Positions 33,123 to 42,755 of a DNA stretch of 64,000 bases are shown here, piece by piece. A program made the position numbers and the translations under genes. The notes beneath the pieces are model-generated. The model was not told where the DNA came from. It did no database searches and saw only the letters and a list, made by a program, of their open reading frames with translations. Positions within the stretch are counted from its first letter, which is position 1, and each line of letters starts with the position of its first letter. Location: the NCBI RefSeq assembly GCF_000821185.2, contig NZ_CP050855.1:2852001-2916000 (forward strand). The letters are read 5' to 3'. The DNA comes from Serratia symbiotica (lineage in GTDB: Bacteria; Pseudomonadota; Gammaproteobacteria; Enterobacterales; Enterobacteriaceae).

Positions 33123-33830
33123 TCAGGCGGGTGAATAATCACGGTGACCAAAAATTGCAGTGCCGATGCGTACCATGGTGCTGCCTGCGGCGATAGCCGC
33201 CGCCATGTCATCGCTCATGCCCATCGACAGTGTGTCTACCTGCGGGTAACGTTGCCGTAGCGCCAGAAAAGCATCGTTCATCTGGCCGAACACCGCGAGT
33301 TGCCGTGGGTAAACCACTTCCGGTGCTGGAATGGCCATCAGCCCACGCAACATCAGGTTCGGCAGCGCGACGATCGCCTCGGCCAGCGCTGGCAGCGCAT
33401 CCAGTACAATGCCAGATTTGCTCTGCTCATCGCTGATATTTATTTGGATCAGCACGTTAAGCGGTGCCATCGTGGCCGGGCGTTGATCGTTCAGCCGCTC
33501 GGCGATACGTAGCCGATCCACTGTCTGGCACCAAGCGAAATGTTCCGCCACCAGACGGCTCTTATTCGATTGTAGTGGGCCGATAAAGTGCCATTCTAGC
33601 GCCGTCCCTTCCGGCAAAGCGGCGAAATGCTGAATTTTGTCTACCCCTTCCTGCACGTAGTTTTCACCAAATGTGCGTTGACCCGCAGCGATAGCTTCAG
33701 CGATCACCGCCACAGGTTTGGTCTTACTGACGGCAAGCAAGGTCACTTCTTCTGGCGCGCGCGCGCAGTCTTGCGACATCGTCGCAATGCGGTTTCGGAC
33801 ATCCTGCAGATTCTGTTGGATAGTACGCAT
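33123..33830 (-). CDS. yggS: PLP homeostasis protein YggS
   Basis: A PLP-binding protein of the YggS/PROSC family that balances vitamin B6 and amino-acid pools. It has 235 residues (E. coli 234). The PLP lysine lies in LLAVSKTKP (about residue 36); FGENYVQE, WHFIGPLQSNK and the phosphate-binding SMGMSDDMAAAIAAGSTMVRIGTAIFG follow. It is divergent from yggR with only 20 bases between the starts. Confidence 0.94.
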   Translation of the reverse strand: MRTIQQNLQDVRNRIATMSQDCARAPEEVTLLAVSKTKPVAVIAEAIAAGQRTFGENYVQEGVDKIQHFAALPEGTALEWHFIGPLQSNKSRLVAEHFAWCQTVDRLRIAERLNDQRPATMAPLNVLIQINISDEQSKSGIVLDALPALAEAIVALPNLMLRGLMAIPAPEVVYPRQLAVFGQMNDAFLALRQRYPQVDTLSMGMSDDMAAAIAAGSTMVRIGTAIFGHRDYSPA

Positions 33831-33850
33831 AATTGACCTAGGAGATTGAT

Positions 33851-34906
33851 ATGGATATCGGTGAATTAGTCGCCCTTAGTGTAAAGCATAATGCCTCCGA
33901 TCTGCACCTTTGTGCTGACCATCCACCAATGTTGCGCATTGATGGCGAATTGCAGCCGCTGGCAGGGGCGGAAAACCTAACGCCAGAACAGATGTTAACC
34001 TGGTGTGATGCACTGTTGGCTTCCCCGCAACGCCGCGAGCTACAGCAGCAAGGGCAGGCCGATTTTGTTGTGCAACAGCCAGATGGCACTCGGCTGCGCG
34101 CCAATGCGTTTATGCAACGGCAAGGGATCTCTTTGGCGCTGCGCCGCATTACCGACCTTTGCCCAACGCTGGCGGCGTTGGCAGCGCCAGCAATACTCCC
34201 GACGTTACTGCGGCGCGAAGATGGCCTGATTTTGGTCACTGGTGCCACCGGCAGCGGTAAGTCCACCACCTTGGCAGCGATGATCGATGAGATCAACCGG
34301 CACCAGCGGCGGCACATCCTGACGCTGGAAGACCCGATCGAATTTATTCATCACAGCCAGCGTTCGTTGGTTCAACAGCGCGAAATTGGCCGTGACAGCC
34401 ACCGTTTCGATGGGGCATTGCGCGCTGCGCTACGAGAAGATCCGGATGTGATCCTGCTGGGCGAGTTGCGCGATACCACGACCATACGCCTCGCGCTTAC
34501 CGCAGCGGAAACCGGCCATTTGGTGCTGGCGACTCTGCATACCCGCAGCGCAGCGCAGGCGATTGAGCGACTGGTAGACGTGTTTCCAGCCGAGGAAAAG
34601 CACTGTGTCCGCGCCCAATTGGCCGGTAGCTTGCAGGCGGTGATCGCCCAAAAGCTGCTAAGACGCCCCGGTAGTGGAAGGGTGGCTATCTTTGAAGTGC
34701 TAACAGCAACGGCAGCAGTCAGCAGCATGATCCGCGAAGGCAAAACCCATCAACTTAACAGCGTGCTGCAAACGGGGGCGCAGTCCGGCATGCAGACCTT
34801 TGAACAAGGGCTGCAACAGCGGATCGAGGCGGGTTTGCTGGGCGGAAATGGCGCGGAGGCAGGCGGTTTTAGCCCTGCTGACGCCCGAACCAACTTTCCA
34901 GAATAA
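33851..34906 (+). CDS. yggR: PilT-like ATPase YggR
   Basis: A 351-residue member of the type II/IV secretion ATPase superfamily, similar to the pilus-retraction ATPase PilT. It has NASDLHL at the N-terminus, Walker [11 protein letters not shown] (about 130-139), the Asp box [11 protein letters not shown], Walker [16 protein letters not shown] and the His box [20 protein letters not shown]. All are intact. No pilus genes are nearby, as in E. coli, and its role is unknown. The 3' end overlaps the convergent ruvX by 38 bases. Confidence 0.92.
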   Translation: MDIGELVALSVKHNASDLHLCADHPPMLRIDGELQPLAGAENLTPEQMLTWCDALLASPQRRELQQQGQADFVVQQPDGTRLRANAFMQRQGISLALRRITDLCPTLAALAAPAILPTLLRREDGLILVTGATGSGKSTTLAAMIDEINRHQRRHILTLEDPIEFIHHSQRSLVQQREIGRDSHRFDGALRAALREDPDVILLGELRDTTTIRLALTAAETGHLVLATLHTRSAAQAIERLVDVFPAEEKHCVRAQLAGSLQAVIAQKLLRRPGSGRVAIFEVLTATAAVSSMIREGKTHQLNSVLQTGAQSGMQTFEQGLQQRIEAGLLGGNGAEAGGFSPADARTNFPE

Positions 34907-35291
34907 CCACCGCCGAGGCGGAGTCTACGCTACCCTTATCCAGAGCGCGGAAGCCGCCGCGATCAAACAAGTTGGCGCGGGCCTCAACGGTACTCAAACG
35001 TTCATCATGCAAGGCAATCTGCACACCAAAACGACCATGCAGGCGATTGGCAAACTTGCGTGCCTGCTCGGTCACCGGCTGCTCGCTGCCATCCATATTC
35101 AACGGCAAGCCAACCACCACCAGATCCGGTTGCCACTCTTGCAGCAGCTTGGCGATTTTCTGCCAGTCTGGTGAACCAGCCTGCGCCTTGAAAGCCGCCA
35201 GTGCGCGGGCGCTGCCCGTCAACTCCTGGCCAATCGCCGCGCCAATGCTTTTGCTGCCGAAATCGAAGGCGATAACGGTGCGATTGCTCAT
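34869..35291 (-). CDS. ruvX: Pre-16S rRNA nuclease / Holliday-junction resolvase-like RuvX (YqgF)
   Basis: YqgF has an RNase H-like fold and helps mature the 5' end of 16S rRNA. It has 140 residues (E. coli 138). [12 protein letters not shown] holds the first acidic residue, [13 protein letters not shown] follows, DERLSTVEA holds the second and [12 protein letters not shown] the third. Its start overlaps the yqgE stop (TGATG). Confidence 0.94.
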   Translation of the reverse strand: MSNRTVIAFDFGSKSIGAAIGQELTGSARALAAFKAQAGSPDWQKIAKLLQEWQPDLVVVGLPLNMDGSEQPVTEQARKFANRLHGRFGVQIALHDERLSTVEARANLFDRGGFRALDKGSVDSASAVVILESWFGRQQG

Positions 35292-35854
35292 CAGGCGTGT
35301 CCTACGTGGTTGACGATGCTGCGGATATCGACGCCCAAGCGGTTAGCAGCCTCACGCCAACGCTTGGCGATCGGCGTATGAAACAGAGTGTCGGTGTCGG
35401 CTTCGAGGGTCAACCAAACATTCTCCAGCACTTCCTGCTCTAATTGGCCTGGCTCCCAACCGGCATAGCCCAACGCTACCAGCACATTGTCCGGCTGCTC
35501 TGGAGTACCCAGTGTTTCCAACACGTCTTTCGAGGTGGTAATCATGGTTTGCTCTGAGATCGCCATGCTGTAACCAAAGCCCTGGCATGGCGTATGTAAG
35601 ATAAAGCCGCAGTCATCTGCCAATGGGCCACCAGCAAATACCGGTTTTTCCAGGTTGATCGCCGGATCGCGTGTTTGGGGCATGATCTTCAGCTTGTTTA
35701 ACACCATCGCTACCGTGCATTGCTCCAGCGGCTTATTGATCACTAACCCCATAGCGCCTTCTTCATTATGCTCGCAGATGTAAATGACCGATCGTGTGAA
35801 GCAAGAAGCCTGAAGTGATGGCATGGCGATCAGAAAATGGTGCTGTAGATTCAT
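35291..35854 (-). CDS. yqgE: UPF0301/YqgE-family protein
   Basis: A 187-residue protein of unknown function (E. coli YqgE family). The start at 35854 gives [19 protein letters not shown]; a longer open frame has no homology. [29 protein letters not shown] and [14 protein letters not shown] are the family hallmarks. It lies between gshB and ruvX as in E. coli. Confidence 0.93.
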   Translation of the reverse strand: MNLQHHFLIAMPSLQASCFTRSVIYICEHNEEGAMGLVINKPLEQCTVAMVLNKLKIMPQTRDPAINLEKPVFAGGPLADDCGFILHTPCQGFGYSMAISEQTMITTSKDVLETLGTPEQPDNVLVALGYAGWEPGQLEQEVLENVWLTLEADTDTLFHTPIAKRWREAANRLGVDIRSIVNHVGHA

Positions 35855-36003
35855 GGCGTTATCAGGGTGATTGATGGGGGATAAATTAAACAACCGCCAG
35901 TATGCGGCCATACCCGTAACCTTTCAAGCCATAGCCTGGCCTAAAGCGACAATCACGGCGCGAAAGGGGCAATGGCAGGCGGTTTTCCGCCCGCATTGCA
36001 GAT

Positions 36004-36954
36004 TCACTTCGCCGCCAGACGCTTTTCTATCGCTTCCATCAGCAGGCTAGTGATAGACACCGAGAAGGCTGCCTCGATCTCACGCGCACAGGTGGGGCTG
36101 GTGACGTTGATCTCAGTCAAGCGGTCACCAATCACGTCCAGGCCGACGAAGAACAGCCCTTTTGCCTTTAACGTTGAAGCCACCGCGTGGGCGATTTTCC
36201 AGTCACTCTCGCTCAGCGGACGCACTTCGCCGTGACCACCAGCCGCCAGGTTGCCTCGGGTTTCACCATGAGCAGGAATACGCGCTAGGCAGTAAGGCAC
36301 CGGTTCACCATCGACCACCAGAATACGTTTATCGCCTTCCTTGATCGCCGGCAGGAAATTCTGCGCCATGCAGAAGCGCTTGCCGTGCTCGGTCAGGGTT
36401 TCGATGATCACTGACAGGTTCGGATCATCCTGCTGCACACGGAAGATCGATGCGCCGCCCATGCCATCCAACGGTTTGAGGATAATGTCGCCGTGCCGCT
36501 GGTGAAAATTGCGGATATGTGCGGCACGGCGGCTGACCAAGGTGTCCGGCGTCAGTTCAGGGAACCAGGCGGTGAATAGCTTCTCGTTGCAGTCACGCAG
36601 GCTTTGCGGTTTATTGACCACCAGCGTGCCTTTAACCTCTGCACGCTCCAGTATATAGGTCGCGTAAATGTATTCAGTATCGAACGGTGGATCTTTGCGC
36701 ATCAGGATCACATCCAGATCTTGTAACGCCAGATCCTGCTCGGCAGCAAAACTATACCAACTTTCCTGGTTTTCTTTTACGCTCAGCCGCCGCGTGCATG
36801 CGCGGCCATCACCAGCGTGCAGATAGAGATCGTTCATCTCCATGTAGTGCAGCTCCCAGCCACGGCGCTGCGCTTCAAGCAGCATGGCAAAGCTGGTGTC
36901 TTTCTTAATGTTGATGGAAGCGATAGGATCCATCACGATGCCGAGCTTGATCAT
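36004..36954 (-). CDS. gshB: Glutathione synthetase GshB
   Basis: GshB adds glycine to gamma-glutamylcysteine with ATP (ATP-grasp fold). The start at 36954 gives MIKLGIVMDPIASINIKKDTS and 316 residues, as in E. coli; AGGAGAAAAG precedes it. RKDPPFDTEYIYATY, LKPLDGMGGASIFR (ATP-binding loop), KEGDKRILVVDG, RIPAHGETRGNLAAGGHGE and the metal-binding EINVTSPT are visible. It follows rsmE by 10 bases. Confidence 0.96.
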   Translation of the reverse strand: MIKLGIVMDPIASINIKKDTSFAMLLEAQRRGWELHYMEMNDLYLHAGDGRACTRRLSVKENQESWYSFAAEQDLALQDLDVILMRKDPPFDTEYIYATYILERAEVKGTLVVNKPQSLRDCNEKLFTAWFPELTPDTLVSRRAAHIRNFHQRHGDIILKPLDGMGGASIFRVQQDDPNLSVIIETLTEHGKRFCMAQNFLPAIKEGDKRILVVDGEPVPYCLARIPAHGETRGNLAAGGHGEVRPLSESDWKIAHAVASTLKAKGLFFVGLDVIGDRLTEINVTSPTCAREIEAAFSVSITSLLMEAIEKRLAAK

Positions 36955-36964
36955 CTTTTCTCCT

Positions 36965-37696
36965 TTATCCCAGATCGCCGAAACGTACCTGCAAAGCGGT
37001 AATTGCGGTGAGCGCTGTAGTTTCTGTACGCAGAACGCGTGGCCCCAGCAGGATATCAGTAAATCCATGGCCGGTGGTCATCGCAATTTCGTTGGCGGAT
37101 AAACCGCCCTCTGGGCCGATCAGCAGGCGGAGGTGATCCACTGGCAGCGGCAAGGTGTTGATACTGTGGCGGGCGCATGGGTGCAAATTCAGTTTCAGGC
37201 TGCCGTCCTGTTCGGCGCACCAGGCCTCCAGCGGCATCGCCGCGCGAATTTCAGGAATGCGGTTGCGGCCGCACTGTTCGCAAGCGGCGATGGCGATCTT
37301 CTGCCACTGCTGAATTTTTTTTATCAGGCGCTCGCCAGAAAGCACAACGCCGCAGCGTTCAGAAAACAGCGGGGTGATGACGTTGACGCCCAGCTCAATG
37401 GATTTTTGGATGGTGAACTCCATCTTCTCGCCACGCGAGAGCACTTGGCCAAGATGCAGGTTGAGCGGTGACTCAAGGTCTTCCACCCGGCCAGCACCGA
37501 GCCGCACCTGAACACTTTTCTTATCCACCTGGAGGATCTTGGCATCGAACACCTGATTGCTGCCGTCGAACAGCGCCAACGCCTGACCGATGCTCATGCG
37601 TAGTACGCGCCCAACGTGGTTGGCCGCCTCAGCGCTCAGGGCGATTTCCTCATAGTCGGTCAATGGCTGCGGATGGTAAATACGGGGTATGCGCAT
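36965..37696 (-). CDS. rsmE: 16S rRNA m3U1498 methyltransferase RsmE
   Basis: RsmE methylates U1498 of 16S rRNA and is a SPOUT (knotted) methyltransferase. It has 243 residues like E. coli. An N-terminal PUA-like part (RIYHPQPL..) is followed by [46 protein letters not shown] and [17 protein letters not shown], the knot that binds SAM. It heads the rsmE-gshB-yqgE-ruvX run. endA, which precedes rsmE in E. coli, is not seen upstream. Confidence 0.95.
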   Translation of the reverse strand: MRIPRIYHPQPLTDYEEIALSAEAANHVGRVLRMSIGQALALFDGSNQVFDAKILQVDKKSVQVRLGAGRVEDLESPLNLHLGQVLSRGEKMEFTIQKSIELGVNVITPLFSERCGVVLSGERLIKKIQQWQKIAIAACEQCGRNRIPEIRAAMPLEAWCAEQDGSLKLNLHPCARHSINTLPLPVDHLRLLIGPEGGLSANEIAMTTGHGFTDILLGPRVLRTETTALTAITALQVRFGDLG

Positions 37697-38020
37697 GTGA
37701 TGCTCTGATCCTAACGAAAGGGCACAGCGGATTGGCTGTACCTTGAGAGATAGATATAGATAAAGGCTATAGTAGGTTAGAGACGATTTTCAATCCTAAA
37801 TAGCGCTTCCTGATGCCGTCACACTTTCGCCAGCCCTTTTTTACCAGCGGATAACAGGTGCAGCAGAATGGCGGTATTTATCCGAGGTGGGCATTATCAC
37901 CGCCATCGCCGATCTACCAACAAAACCGGCCGTTTACACTTTTCCCCTGCCCTTGTAGCATCGGTTCCGGGGTAGTCGGGTAAGATAATGTATCGCCTTT
38001 CTTAATTTTAACGAGCCTTG
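37697..38020 (-). pseudogene. Unidentified decayed coding remnant
   Basis: On the minus strand a tract around 38010-37915 reads KARLVKIKKGDTLSYPTTPE.. and GQGKSVNGRFCW before a stop, and continues with GDGGDNAHLG. It looks like genuine coding sequence, divergent from the LysR remnant, but I cannot name the family. The remainder of the stretch shows nothing. Confidence 0.3.
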
Positions 38021-38022
38021 CC

Positions 38023-38170
38023 ATGAAAATAGACGTTGCGGTCACCTTCCGAAAGCGCGAAATTTTCATGACGTTTATGGAGAGCAGGAATATCGCCCGT
38101 ACTGGCGAAATACTGGGGATTAGTGGTGTCAATGTTCATCGTGCTTTGCCCCCCTTAAGGAAGGCGTTCG
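38023..38170 (+). pseudogene. N-terminal remnant of a LysR-type regulator
   Basis: The frame from ATG 38023 reads MKIDVAVTFRKREIFMTFME, then NIARTGEILGISGVNVHRAL, the helix-turn-helix of a LysR-family protein. A one-base shift then gives EGVRCPLCVH where the family has a similar tract. The effector domain is missing. Downstream (38200-38355) another frame reads RWSIFGAGSGAEISFTVSF, which does not belong to LysR and is unidentified. Confidence 0.55.
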
Positions 38171-38602
38171 TTGTCCGCTGTGTGTTCACAACATCGTGGA
38201 AAGCGGTGGCTTCTACTAACGCTGGAGTATCTTCGGTGCTGGCTCCGGTGCAGAGATTTCCTTTACGGTCAGCTTTAAACCCGGCGACCAGAGCAACATT
38301 AGCTTTAACGTAATGATTGATAGTCAGTTTTGTGATTCAGACGAAAGACTAGAGTGAAGATATGTTCTCTTGCCTATTGTCTCTCGATTCTATGGTAGGA
38401 TAGATATACTTAGCGTCGCTTTCGACTAGCCAACAGCTATCCCTCTGAAGCCAGATTAGCAACGTATACCACCTTCGAATATCAATGAGTCAAGAATCTG
38501 CCTAAGCCATGGTGTTACTCGGGGTCTGAGAAATTGTATCGCTTTTGAATGGTTCCGTTAACGGTCACCGGTTGCCGTTCCCAAATGCATAAATGAGTTC
38601 AT
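38171..38602. other. Spacer upstream of lpxP with unidentified remnant
   Basis: No intact gene. A short unidentified coding-like tract lies at about 38215-38355; beyond it I see nothing but the region that must contain the lpxP promoter. Confidence 0.35.
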
Positions 38603-39523
38603 ATGAAGCATCCGCAAAAATTTCAATCGGCGCTGCTGCACCCACGTTATTGGCTAACCTGGTTCGGTCTGGTCTCGTTATTCTTGCTGGTTCAACTCCC
38701 CTATCCGCTGTTGCATCGGCTTGGTAGGTGGATGGGCCGCAGCTCAATGCGCTTTCTGAAACGCCGAGTCTCCATTACCCACCGTAACCTGGAGCTGTGC
38801 TTCCCCGATATGGATGAAGCACAGCGCGAACGCAAAGTAGTGGGCAACTTCGAATCGCTGGGCATGGGTCTGATGGAAACCGGTATGGCCTGGTTCTGGT
38901 CGGACAAGCGTGTCAAACGCTGGTTCAAGGCTACCGGCATCCATCACCTGAAAATGGCGCAGCAGAACCAACGCGGCGTGTTGGTGATTGGCGTGCATTT
39001 TATGTCGCTGGAGCTGGGTGGCCGCGCCATGGGCCTGTGCCAACCGATGATGGCGATGTACCGCCCGCACAATAACAAGGCGATGGAATGGGCGCAGACT
39101 AAAGGCCGCATGCGTTCCAATAAAACCATGCTCGATCGCAAGGATCTGCGCGGTATGGTGCGCGCACTGAAGCATGGTGAAGCTGTCTGGTTCGCTCCAG
39201 ATCAAGACTATGGCCCACGTGGCAGTGTGTTCGCCCCGCTGTTCGCCGTCGAGCAAGCTGCTACCACCAGCGGCACCTTTATGCTGGCGCGCATGGCCAA
39301 GCCAGCGATGGTGCCAGTGGTGCTGATCCGCCGCGAGAAAGGCCGTGGCTATGACCTGCTGATCCAACCGGCGCTGGAAGATTATCCGCTCACCGATGAA
39401 CTAGCGGCGGCTGCCTACATGAATAAAGTGGTGGAAAAGGAGATCATGCGCGCGCCAGAGCAATATATGTGGCTACACCGCCGTTTCAAAACTCGGCCAC
39501 TCGGCTCCCCGCCTTTATATTGA
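38603..39523 (+). CDS. lpxP: Lipid A secondary acyltransferase (LpxP/LpxL type)
   Basis: This inner-membrane enzyme adds a secondary fatty acyl chain to Kdo2-lipid IVA. It has 306 residues. A membrane segment ([21 protein letters not shown]) comes first; [15 protein letters not shown] contains the HX4E-type catalytic motif, and [27 protein letters not shown] and [17 protein letters not shown] follow. Details such as [16 protein letters not shown] and APDQDYG are closer to the cold-induced palmitoleoyl transferase LpxP than to LpxL, but LpxL cannot be excluded. It stands alone between pseudogene regions. Confidence 0.87.
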   Translation: MKHPQKFQSALLHPRYWLTWFGLVSLFLLVQLPYPLLHRLGRWMGRSSMRFLKRRVSITHRNLELCFPDMDEAQRERKVVGNFESLGMGLMETGMAWFWSDKRVKRWFKATGIHHLKMAQQNQRGVLVIGVHFMSLELGGRAMGLCQPMMAMYRPHNNKAMEWAQTKGRMRSNKTMLDRKDLRGMVRALKHGEAVWFAPDQDYGPRGSVFAPLFAVEQAATTSGTFMLARMAKPAMVPVVLIRREKGRGYDLLIQPALEDYPLTDELAAAAYMNKVVEKEIMRAPEQYMWLHRRFKTRPLGSPPLY

Positions 39524-39639
39524 TCTGAAAATTTTTGGCTCAGTAAAACCCATTTCATGCAGTTTTAACGCGCTGATTTAACGTTCTACTACCGTACCCT
39601 CGCAACGAAACGTCACAGAGTTAGCACTATTTTACACTA

Positions 39640-39708
39640 AGCGAAACAGTAGCACGCCGCAGCGCACTACTGTTTAAAAATCATGCGGGTGATTTAGCAA
39701 TCACCCTT
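39640..39708. terminator. Back-to-back hairpins between lpxP and the small secreted protein gene
   Basis: GGGTGATT and AATCACCC (39687-39706) pair around a four-base loop and on the minus strand are followed by GCATGATTTTT, a terminator for the small gene at 39720-39881. Next to it AAACAGTAG and CTACTGTTT (about 39644-39676) form a second hairpin that could stop plus-strand transcripts from lpxP. Confidence 0.65.
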
Positions 39709-39719
39709 AATGTTAAGGA

Positions 39720-39881
39720 TTACTTAACCTTAACGCATACCCATTTGCCAGCAACATTCACTGCAATTTCATCATCCTGGCATTGGATAGGTGCAGGGGC
39801 AGCTTGGACATAAGCAGTAGCAGCAGAAAACGCGGTACCAGCAAGCAATGCTGAAGCAAGTAATTTACTGAATTTGTTCAT
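39720..39881 (-). CDS. Small secreted protein, 53 residues, unknown function
   Basis: ATG at 39881 is preceded by AAGAAGGGTG at a suitable distance. The product begins MNKFSKLLASALLAG and continues TAFSAATAYVQA, a clear Sec signal peptide with likely cleavage after ATA or VQA. The mature part is only about 25-30 residues, acidic in the middle, with two cysteines (Cys34 in PIQCQDDE and Cys49 in KWVCVKVK) that could form a disulfide in the periplasm. A hairpin terminator follows. I do not recognise a family. Confidence 0.75.
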   Translation of the reverse strand: MNKFSKLLASALLAGTAFSAATAYVQAAPAPIQCQDDEIAVNVAGKWVCVKVK

Positions 39882-40540
39882 AAAAATCACCCTTCTTTGT
39901 TTAGGTTAATAATTAGTAACATGATATGTGAGGAAGAATTACCTCACGGAATCTATTATAGTCAAAAAAAAAATAATGCAATAACTAATAAGATAAATTA
40001 ATGACTAGACAAATGTTACAGCGCGCTACAGGCATACCCACCCATGCTTGGATAACGGAGGAAAGGTCTACGCTGGCAGCACTCCTAAAACGGCACCTAT
40101 GGGCACCAAGCAGATATCGCCTCGCAACTGTGCGAGGCGATATCCGGCAATGGCAGGTGAGCGCTGGGGTCATTTGAACACGCAGCCCAGGTGCAGGCGG
40201 TGAAGTTTAGTGGGCCAAATAATAAGCGGCTCGTCACTGCAAATGGCCCTAGCCCGCCCCAAAAGCCGCTACTGCACGTTATTCAGTTTATACCTATGCC
40301 TTTACTACGGGATTTTGGGTCTGTGACGCCGCCATGCTCAATGACTGAGGTTGCCCCACGCATCTGGCTTAGTTACCCTTTGCCTCCACGTTAGTCAACA
40401 TGATGGCATCAATGACAAACGCCTCCTGATCAGACCGTGAAGACCTCGCCCACCTCGCGTTCTGTGCCCTCGTTGCGTTACATACCGCTGTTCAGCAAGG
40501 TGCTGTCACCACCCCAACACCCCGAATGCAATATTGCCCA
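39882..40540. other. Non-coding stretch with a long hairpin
   Basis: No gene is recognised. It holds the promoter region of the small secreted protein, the perfect hairpin at 40113-40144 and, at 40449-40482, a tract resembling 13136-13169. Confidence 0.45.
40113..40144. repeat. Perfect 14-base inverted repeat
   Basis: GATATCGCCTCGCA and TGCGAGGCGATATC pair without mismatch around ACTG. There is no T-run on either side, so it is not a typical intrinsic terminator. It may be a REP-like element or the core of a small mobile element. Confidence 0.6.
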
Positions 40541-41765
40541 CCGGCAAACCGGTTCTGAGTGCCGATGGTAGCTTGCAGGCGCTGGAAGTGACCCAGGGGG
40601 GCAATCAGCATTCAGGGCAAAGGGCTGGATGCCAGCCAGAGCGACAAGTTCGCGCTGATTGCCCGCGCCACCGACATCAACGTGCAACTGCATGCCAAAG
40701 ACGCGGCCATCACGCTCAGAGCCAACCGGGTGGATGCACAAGGCAACGTTACGCCGAACGCCGGTCAGGTCGAGGTACACTGGCGCGCTAGGCGGGATGT
40801 ATGCCAATCGCATTCATCTGGTCGCCAGTGAAACCGGCGTTGGCGTCAACCGCGGCAACCTCAATGCCCGTGATGGGGATATTACCCTTGATGCCAGCGG
40901 CAAACTGACGCTGAATAACTCGCTGGCGCAGGGGAGCCTGAGCGTCAATGCAGCCGATATTGCACTGAGTGGCAGCCATCAGTCCGCTCAGAACGTCACC
41001 TTGAACAGCCAGGGCTAATTGGCACTGAACAACACCTCGGTGAAAGCCGGTCAACAGATCGCGCTCAATGGCGGTGAACTGGCGCTCGAGCAAACCACGC
41101 TCAGCGCGGCACAGGATATCCGGTTGAGTGCTGCGGGTTTGCTGCGTTCGACCAACAGCACCCTGCTGGCAGGCACGGACGTACAAGGTAACTTGACCGC
41201 CACGCAGCGGCTTGCGGTAACAGCCGGTAAGTAGCAGTGGCTGAACAGCCAACTTGGGGCTGGGACTGTGATTGCCGAAGCCCTGCGTGGCTTGGTGCTG
41301 GATGGCGGCTCCCAACTGACCGGGCTGAGTGGCGTAACGCTGCAGGGTGGCGCGCTGAATCTGGCGGGGAAAGCTAGTTCCGGTGGGGATTTCACCGTGC
41401 AGGGTGCCAGCCTGCAAAGTGCAGCCAGCAGCGTACTCAGCGCACAACAGGATCTTCATTTCACCTTCAGTGGCAACGCGGATTGGCTGGGGCAACTCAC
41501 TGCCGGGCGCGATCTGGCGTGACAGGCCAATAATCTGAATAACGCGGGCCAACTGGCCGCCAGTCGTAACAGCCAGATAACGGCACAGATGCTTAACAAC
41601 AGCGGGCTGATGCAGGCACAGGGTGAACAGACGTTGAACGTTGGCCATGGCGGTGCGGGATACCCTGGACGTAAGTGTTTCGCTGTATACCGAAGGCCCA
41701 CTGAGCGTGTGTGCCGGTGAGTTCCTGCTGACCGCTAAACGGGATGCCGCAGCCACATTGCGATT
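40540..41765 (+). pseudogene. Remnant of a filamentous haemagglutinin/haemolysin-type exoprotein
   Basis: Across frameshifts near 40600 and 40785 and in-frame stops at 41016, 41232 and 41520, a continuous product can be read. It contains [79 protein letters not shown] and NNSGLMQAQGEQTLNV. These are the haemagglutination-activity and beta-helix repeats of two-partner-secreted adhesins (FhaB/ShlA type). The signal peptide, TPS domain, most repeats and the TpsB transporter gene are not seen. Such proteins mediate adhesion or contact-dependent inhibition. Confidence 0.8.
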
Positions 41766-42065
41766 ATTATCACCGATATCTATCCGGCTAACTTTATTGT
41801 GTTAATGCGACAAAACTCTATCCGCTGATACTCCAGTCGTGGTGCAGAAAATGGGGAGAGCCTATCAGGTTGCTTCCACTACCGTTACATTGCGGGCGTG
41901 CAATAAGACGGCAAGTGTATTTATCGTGAAAGCAAAATATTCTGACCCCATAGGTTCGCAAAAGCTGGCGCTGCTACCTGGGTAACCCAAATAGAATCCG
42001 TTGTCTCGGTGATTCGCCGTAATTATGTTAAAATAGGTCATTTAACTCCGGGAGCGGTATTTGCG
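41766..42065. other. Spacer upstream of zur
   Basis: No gene. A possible zur promoter lies at 42000-42035 (TTGTCT and TTAAAAT). GGGAG at 42049-42053 is the nearest ribosome site for the zur start. Confidence 0.35.
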
Positions 42066-42578
42066 ATGAATTCAACCACCCAGGAAAATCTGTTAGCGCA
42101 GGCTGAACAACTCTGTCGGCAACGCAATGTGCGATTAACGCCGCAGCGGCTGGAAGTACTGCGCCTGATGTCACAGCAGCCCGGTGCAATCAGCGCATAC
42201 GACCTACTCGACCTGCTGCGGATCGCCGAGCCACAGGCTAAGCCACCCACGGTTTACCGCGCGCTCGATTTCCTAATGGATCAAGGGTTTATCCATCGGG
42301 TAGAGTCGGCTAATAGCTATATACTGTGCCACCATTTTGGCCAGCCGATGCATACCTCTGCGCTGTTTATTTGTGATCGCTGTAGCCAAGTGACCGAGCG
42401 CACCACCGAGGACGTGGAAAAAACGCTGCAAAAGCTAGCGAAAGAGTCAGGGTTTGCGCTGCGCCACAGCGTGGTGGAAGCACACGGTCTGTGTACTGGC
42501 TGTGTTGAGGTTGAAGCTTGCGACAGCAAGCATGATTGTGGCGAACACGACCATAGCATCGCCATCAAAAGGAAATAG
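42066..42578 (+). CDS. zur: Zinc uptake regulator Zur
   Basis: Zur is a Fur-family repressor that shuts off zinc uptake genes when zinc-loaded. It has 170 residues from ATG 42066 (MNSTTQENLLAQAEQLCRQRNVRLTPQRLEVL). The winged helix is at about 25-85 (ISAYDLLDLLRIAEPQAKPPTVYRALDFL). Zinc ligands are seen in CHHFGQPMHTSALFICDRC, EAHGLCTGCVEVEAC and the His-rich tail DCGEHDH. In E. coli zur, yjbJ, dinF and lexA lie in this order; here yjbJ is reduced to a fragment. Confidence 0.94.
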   Translation: MNSTTQENLLAQAEQLCRQRNVRLTPQRLEVLRLMSQQPGAISAYDLLDLLRIAEPQAKPPTVYRALDFLMDQGFIHRVESANSYILCHHFGQPMHTSALFICDRCSQVTERTTEDVEKTLQKLAKESGFALRHSVVEAHGLCTGCVEVEACDSKHDCGEHDHSIAIKRK

Positions 42579-42669
42579 GCTGGGCTAACAGGATCTCTTT
42601 GTAGCTATCGTCAAGCCAGCTATAGTAGCTTCAGGCGTCAATCCGCGAATGCCTCTGGTGCTATTAGCG

Positions 42670-42745
42670 CTACTTGTTGTAAGTTCCCCAAGATTTCACT
42701 TCTTTCTCAGCCGCCTCTTTTTTCTGGCAGCATCAATGCGTATTA
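42670..42745 (-). pseudogene. yjbJ: Possible 3' fragment of a CsbD-family gene (yjbJ)
   Basis: On the minus strand the sequence reads AAEKEVKSWGTYNK before a TAG at 42672-42670. It resembles the C-terminus of CsbD/YjbJ stress proteins (QAEKEVxxW). The position between dinF and zur is exactly that of yjbJ in E. coli. The first part of the gene is not recognisable. Confidence 0.4.
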
Positions 42746-42755
42746 GATATTTCCA

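Noticed and set aside
38744..39367. 207-codon frame antisense to lpxP
   Set aside because: His/Ala/Gln-rich composition typical of a reverse-strand shadow of a coding gene; no domain recognised.
40788..41018. Possible functional domain of a contact-inhibition toxin
   Set aside because: The readable part is beta-helix repeat sequence only; no C-terminal toxin or immunity gene is visible.
40788..41756. 322-codon open frame on the minus strand opposite the haemagglutinin remnant
   Set aside because: It is antisense to the GC-rich repetitive adhesin sequence, has no recognisable motif, and the plus-strand product is clearly haemagglutinin-like. Long antisense frames are common opposite such repeats.
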